Origin: Treponema sp.
GTDB lineage: Bacteria > Spirochaetota > Spirochaetia > Treponematales > Treponemataceae
Assembly: GCA_016281495.1 (NCBI GenBank)
Contig: JAEEIU010000012.1
Span: 248,001 to 312,000, forward strand
Reading direction: 5' to 3'
Length of the DNA: 64,000 nucleotides
The notes beneath the pieces were generated by a model that did not search any database, was not told where the DNA came from, and saw only the letters and a program-made list of their open reading frames with translations. The stretch's first letter is position 1, and each line of letters begins with the position of its first letter. Positions 60,819-64,000 of this stretch are shown piece after piece. The position numbers and the translations under genes were made by a program.

Positions 60819-61526
60819 TCAAATATTCCCGATCATTTCCATTACAAGGCCTGCGCTTAAACCTGCGGCTGTCTTTTCGTTAAAGTCGTAGGTAGTCTCT
60901 CCCTTGTCGTCTGCCATGTCGCTCATGCAGCGGATGATTACAAAGGGTGTCTTGTTCAGATAACAGGCATGGGCTATTGCGGCCCCCTCCATTTCCACAC
61001 ATGCGGGATTGCAGTCTGACCTTATCTTTTCCTTTATGGCCCTGTCGCTTATGAACTGATCTCCGCTTGCAATCCGTCCGGCCACCATTTTATGCCCCTT
61101 GGAAATTTCCATACTGTTGAATGAATCCTGGGCGGCCCTTACCATGTCTTTGTCTGCCGGGAAAACAGAAACATCCATCTGAGGGATTTCGGTAATCTTG
61201 TAGCCGAAACCTGTGGCATCCATGTCGTGATACAGAGCCTCTGTTGAAACCACAAAATCCAGCACGCCCAAACCGGATGCCATGGCCCCCGCAATGCCTG
61301 TGTTTATGATGTGGCTTACCCCAAATTGAAGGATTAAACGCTGGGCACACAGGGCAGCATTCACTTTTCCCACACCGGACTGAACAACCACGACGTCGAT
61401 TCCATTCAATTTACCCAGAAAGAACGTGAGCCCCCCCTGAATTTCCTCCTTTTTGTCCTGCATTTCGGCCTTTAGCTGTTCAATTTCCACCGACATTGCA
61501 CCGATAATACCTATTTTCTTTGTCAT
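60819..61526 (-). CDS. mtnN: 5'-methylthioadenosine/S-adenosylhomocysteine nucleosidase
   Basis: Begins MTKKIGIIGAMSVEIEQL, with the active-site stretches HIINTGIAGAMA, FISDRAIKEKI and VEMEGAAIAHACYLN (catalytic Glu) and a final RCMSDMADD with the catalytic Asp. It splits SAH and MTA, recycling methyl-donor by-products and feeding AI-2 synthesis where LuxS is present. ATG at 61526 follows GAGGT; a GTG three codons upstream overlaps it. It sits between two candidate small RNAs. Confidence 0.95.
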   Translation of the reverse strand: MTKKIGIIGAMSVEIEQLKAEMQDKKEEIQGGLTFFLGKLNGIDVVVVQSGVGKVNAALCAQRLILQFGVSHIINTGIAGAMASGLGVLDFVVSTEALYHDMDATGFGYKITEIPQMDVSVFPADKDMVRAAQDSFNSMEISKGHKMVAGRIASGDQFISDRAIKEKIRSDCNPACVEMEGAAIAHACYLNKTPFVIIRCMSDMADDKGETTYDFNEKTAAGLSAGLVMEMIGNI

Positions 61527-61582
61527 ATTTTGCACCTCTTTTCAAAAAACCGCAAGATTTTCAAATATTTTCATCAAAATGC

Positions 61583-61611
61583 TTGACTTTTTTTTTCATA
61601 GTAACTATACT
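61583..61611 (+). promoter_or_regulatory. Promoter of candidate small RNA 2
   Basis: TTGACT at 61583-61588, 17-base spacer, TATACT at 61606-61611, each 5/6. Confidence 0.7.
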
Positions 61612-61617
61612 GCCATC

Positions 61618-61681
61618 AACAAGAAAAATCCTCCCATAACGAACCGTATTTCTCCCTCCTTAAGAGCGGTTCGTTTTTTTT
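61618..61681 (+). ncRNA. Candidate small RNA 2 with anti-Shine-Dalgarno loop
   Basis: About 64 bases from the predicted start to the end of an eight-T run. A single-stranded 5' part contains CCUCCC (61630-61635). The terminator stem AACGAACCG/CGGTTCGTT (61638-61646 with 61667-61675) carries a 20-base loop with UCUCCCUCCUU (61651-61661), complementary to AAGGAGGGAGA. No coding frame fits. It reads away from mtnN and ends about 145 bases before the next gene; 61682-61800 is AT-rich with nothing I can support. Confidence 0.65.
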
Positions 61682-61825
61682 GTCCATTTGAAAATTCTTC
61701 TTGAATTCCAGTCATTTTCGATATATTCTATAATATATGGCATTTATTGTGTAACTTGAAAATTTCAAAAAGATAATCGAATTTTAACAGACTTTTGAAT
61801 TTGTCTCAATAGAGGAGGTTGTACT

Positions 61826-62563
61826 GTGAATTTTTTAAGTGCAATTGGCTTAGATTGGTATTATTTGGTGTTGGTTGTTCCCCCACTGATTCTTAGTCTT
61901 ATTGCGTCTTCAATGGTCAAAAGCCGTTTTGCAGAATACGACAAGGTCCCCAGTAAAAAGGGCATTTCCGGTGCTCAGGCCGCCAAAATCCTGATGCAGG
62001 AAAATGACATCAGTGACGTCCAGATTAACAGGATAAGCGGTTCCCTTACCGACAACTACAGCTCCACAGACAAAACCCTCAACCTGAGTGATTCAACATA
62101 TTCAAGCACTTCAATCGCGGCAATTGGTGTTGCGGCCCATGAGACGGGGCATGCGATTCAGGATAAAAAAAGCTACGGTCCACTGGGGCTCCGGCATACA
62201 CTTTATCCGGTGGCAAACATAGGCTCACGCTTTGGTCCTACCATGGCAATCCTTGGAATCATCTTTGGGGCTTCTACTCAAAACGCACAGCTTTATTCAA
62301 TCTGTTCCATAATCTCAAAGGTTGGAATCGTTCTGTTTATAGCTGCAACATTGTTTTATATTGTTACGCTTCCGGTTGAATTTGATGCCTCACGTCGGGC
62401 TCTTGCCATTCTGCGGGATACGGGCACTCTTGATGAAGAGGAACTTAAAGGTGTTAAAAAAGTCCTATGGGCGGCGGCAATGACCTATGTTGCTTCGGCT
62501 CTTATGGCCATAGGATCGCTGGTCCGACTGCTTTTGATTTCAAAGGGAAACAGAAGAAGATAA
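61826..62563 (+). CDS. Membrane zinc metallopeptidase, YugP type
   Basis: A GTG start behind AGAGGAGG. One N-terminal transmembrane helix, a cytoplasmic-side domain with NRISGSLTDNYSSTDKTLNLSD and the zinc motif AAHETGHAIQ, then helices at about 145-165, 172-195 and 215-238. This is the Zn_peptidase_2 (PF04298) arrangement. Its substrate is unknown. Confidence 0.9.
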   Translation: MNFLSAIGLDWYYLVLVVPPLILSLIASSMVKSRFAEYDKVPSKKGISGAQAAKILMQENDISDVQINRISGSLTDNYSSTDKTLNLSDSTYSSTSIAAIGVAAHETGHAIQDKKSYGPLGLRHTLYPVANIGSRFGPTMAILGIIFGASTQNAQLYSICSIISKVGIVLFIAATLFYIVTLPVEFDASRRALAILRDTGTLDEEELKGVKKVLWAAAMTYVASALMAIGSLVRLLLISKGNRRR

Positions 62564-62590
62564 AAGCTATTTGAATATAAGGGGTTCATT

Positions 62591-64000
62591 ATGGAAAACC
62601 AGAAATCTAACAAGCGCAAGATTTTTATGATTGTTTTTATTGTGGCGGCTTTGTGTTCACTTTTGGTTGCCGTCATTTTGGGTGGAAGGATTGGATTCCG
62701 CAGGACCGCAGATGAAAAGCTTACACATGCGGCACAGTTAAAGACTCTTGAATTCCAGTCCAGTCTTACAGGTGAACTCACATTGGTACGTCAGATGATC
62801 CGTTCACCGTCCATTGCAGATTATCTTGAAAATCCCGATGACCCGCTCATAACGGAAATGGCCATGAAGGAATTCGGCGCATACCAGAACTCATTCATCA
62901 GCAATTCCCTGTTCTGGGTTTCGGACAAGGACCTTATGTTCTGGTCAGACATGCAGCCCGCATATAAGGTGGACCCCGAAGACCCCGACAACTACTGGTA
63001 CAAGATGACCATGTACGAGACAGAGGAATACAACTTTAACATCAACTACAACCCCGACCTGAACGTAACCATGCTTTGGGTAAACGCCGTCGTGCGCAAC
63101 AGCTCAGGAACCCCGGTAGGTATTGCAGGAACAGGCATTCCGCTTACGGACTTTATTGCAGGCATGTACAACGGCTTGGATGAATCAATCGAAATGTACA
63201 TGTTCAACGATGACCTTGGAATCACCGGAGCAAAAGACCAGTCCATTCTTGCCCAGAACCTTCTTGTCACCGACAAAATGCCGGAATTGAAAAACACAGA
63301 CCCAAAAGCAAAAAAGATTCAACTGTACCACGGAACAAGAAACGAATTTGCCCTTGCACCGATGGATCTTGTAAACTGGCATCTTGCCATGGGAATTGAA
63401 TTCGGCGTAAAGGAATTCTTTACCAATGCCATTACTCCATTTTTCATCTGGCTCGTAGTCATATTCATCGTACTTGCGGTTTTCATTGTATCCAGTTTGA
63501 TTGCAAACATCTCCACGTTAAAGAATGCGGTAGACAACCTTTCTTCTGGAAACGCAGATTTGACTCAGAGGGTCGAACTTAAAAATTCAACTTTCAGGAT
63601 CATTGATTCACTTGGCCAAAGCGTAAACGTATTCATCAAGAAACTTCAGGACATCATGGTTAACGTAAAGGCTTCCAACAGCCAGCTTGTCATGACGGGA
63701 AACAAACTCAAGGGCGGCACAAGCGATACGTCCACATCTATCACAGAGATTATTTCCACGATTCAAAGCATGAGCTCCAACATCAATGCCCAGGTTGCAT
63801 CTGTAGAAGAAACTGCCGGAGCCGTAAACGAAATATCTTCAAACATCGCTTCCCTTGACAAGATGATCGGCCAGCAGACAGAAAGCGTAACAATGGCCTC
63901 CGATGCCATAGGAGAAATGATAAGCAACATCGACAACGTAAACAAATCCGTGGAAAACCTTACGACTTCATTTAACGAACTGCAGGAAAAAACCGTAAAG
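62591..64000 (+). CDS. Methyl-accepting chemotaxis protein, C-terminus cut by window end
   Basis: ATG at 62591 with AAGGGG upstream; the frame stays open for all 470 codons to the window end. Transmembrane helix 1 (about 10-30), a periplasmic dCache-like sensor (about 35-275, with DNYWYKMTMYETEEYNF and GTPVGIAGTGIPLTDF), helix 2 (about 283-305), HAMP ([17 protein letters not shown]) and the first part of the signalling coiled coil. The conserved tip lies beyond the window. Its cytoplasmic part resembles the receptor at 16075 ([22 protein letters not shown] segment). Confidence 0.92.
   Translation, partial: MENQKSNKRKIFMIVFIVAALCSLLVAVILGGRIGFRRTADEKLTHAAQLKTLEFQSSLTGELTLVRQMIRSPSIADYLENPDDPLITEMAMKEFGAYQNSFISNSLFWVSDKDLMFWSDMQPAYKVDPEDPDNYWYKMTMYETEEYNFNINYNPDLNVTMLWVNAVVRNSSGTPVGIAGTGIPLTDFIAGMYNGLDESIEMYMFNDDLGITGAKDQSILAQNLLVTDKMPELKNTDPKAKKIQLYHGTRNEFALAPMDLVNWHLAMGIEFGVKEFFTNAITPFFIWLVVIFIVLAVFIVSSLIANISTLKNAVDNLSSGNADLTQRVELKNSTFRIIDSLGQSVNVFIKKLQDIMVNVKASNSQLVMTGNKLKGGTSDTSTSITEIISTIQSMSSNINAQVASVEETAGAVNEISSNIASLDKMIGQQTESVTMASDAIGEMISNIDNVNKSVENLTTSFNELQEKTVK

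Noticed and set aside
60705..60860. Small plus-strand frame after the RsuA gene with GGAGGAG before an ATG
   Set aside because: The peptide becomes poly-Phe and runs into mtnN antisense; the minus-strand promoter and terminator explain the region better.
1..64000. Prophage, insertion sequence or transposase, rRNA or tRNA genes
   Set aside because: No phage structural genes, transposase motifs or recognisable rRNA/tRNA sequences were found by reading.

Overview
The window looks like chromosomal DNA of a host-associated spirochaete, most likely a gut or oral-type Treponema. The evidence is a FabV/Ter enoyl-CoA reductase that reads very like the T. denticola enzyme, three large chemoreceptors, many short lipoprotein signals, paired TlyC/CNNM proteins, hybrid histidine kinases, several beta-barrel outer-membrane proteins, and sigma70-type promoters with AGGAG ribosome sites. 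All family calls come from reading the sequence; no database search was run.

Layout. 1-6250: start of a TSCPD gene, a tautomerase, a STAS/zinc-ribbon protein, a membrane TPR protein with an Mrr-like domain, a chemoreceptor and asnB. 6370-11040: a nitrogen operon reading leftward (HD-GYP-like protein, glmS, glnA, ANTAR regulator), then a promoter with an immediate terminator in front of asnB. 11070-15850: RNA methyltransferase, SDR, Lrp regulator with aminotransferase, hisG-hisB. 16000-19660: chemoreceptor and Na+-coupled SNF transporter. 19690-27220: an AT-rich accessory island of lipoproteins and two double-glycine-leader toxin-like proteins. 27300-34900: ferredoxin-type aldo/keto reductase, two small membrane proteins, larB-larC, a PurF-like protein without its catalytic Cys, a secreted protein, REPIN repeats and fabV. 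34900-37860: structured intergenic DNA and a second AT-rich island with an XRE repressor facing three exported proteins. 37940-51190: SGNH esterase, RluA, omptin-like protease, cytidylate kinase-like protein, two CNNM proteins, thioredoxin-like lipoprotein, purL, an M15 peptidase, and an OMP under a poly-G promoter. 51290-60650: four tandem hybrid kinases, an Hpt protein and an RsuA-type synthase. 60650-64000: mtnN between two candidate small RNAs, a zinc peptidase and a truncated chemoreceptor.

Most promising unexplained biology. (1) The toxin island: two proteins share a nearly identical N-terminal double-glycine export leader, a Gly/Ser or poly-Ser linker and a shared pre-toxin motif, but have different C-terminal effectors (an NlpC/P60-like hydrolase; a LysM-like plus unknown domain). 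Each is followed by an exported lipoprotein or membrane proteins suited to immunity. (2) Two promoter-plus-terminator small RNAs beside mtnN, both with UCUCC(C)UCC anti-Shine-Dalgarno stretches. (3) A 10-G tract exactly filling part of the -35/-10 spacer of an outer-membrane protein promoter, a likely phase-variation switch. (4) Four adjacent paralogous hybrid kinases, one with a decayed ATP-binding domain.
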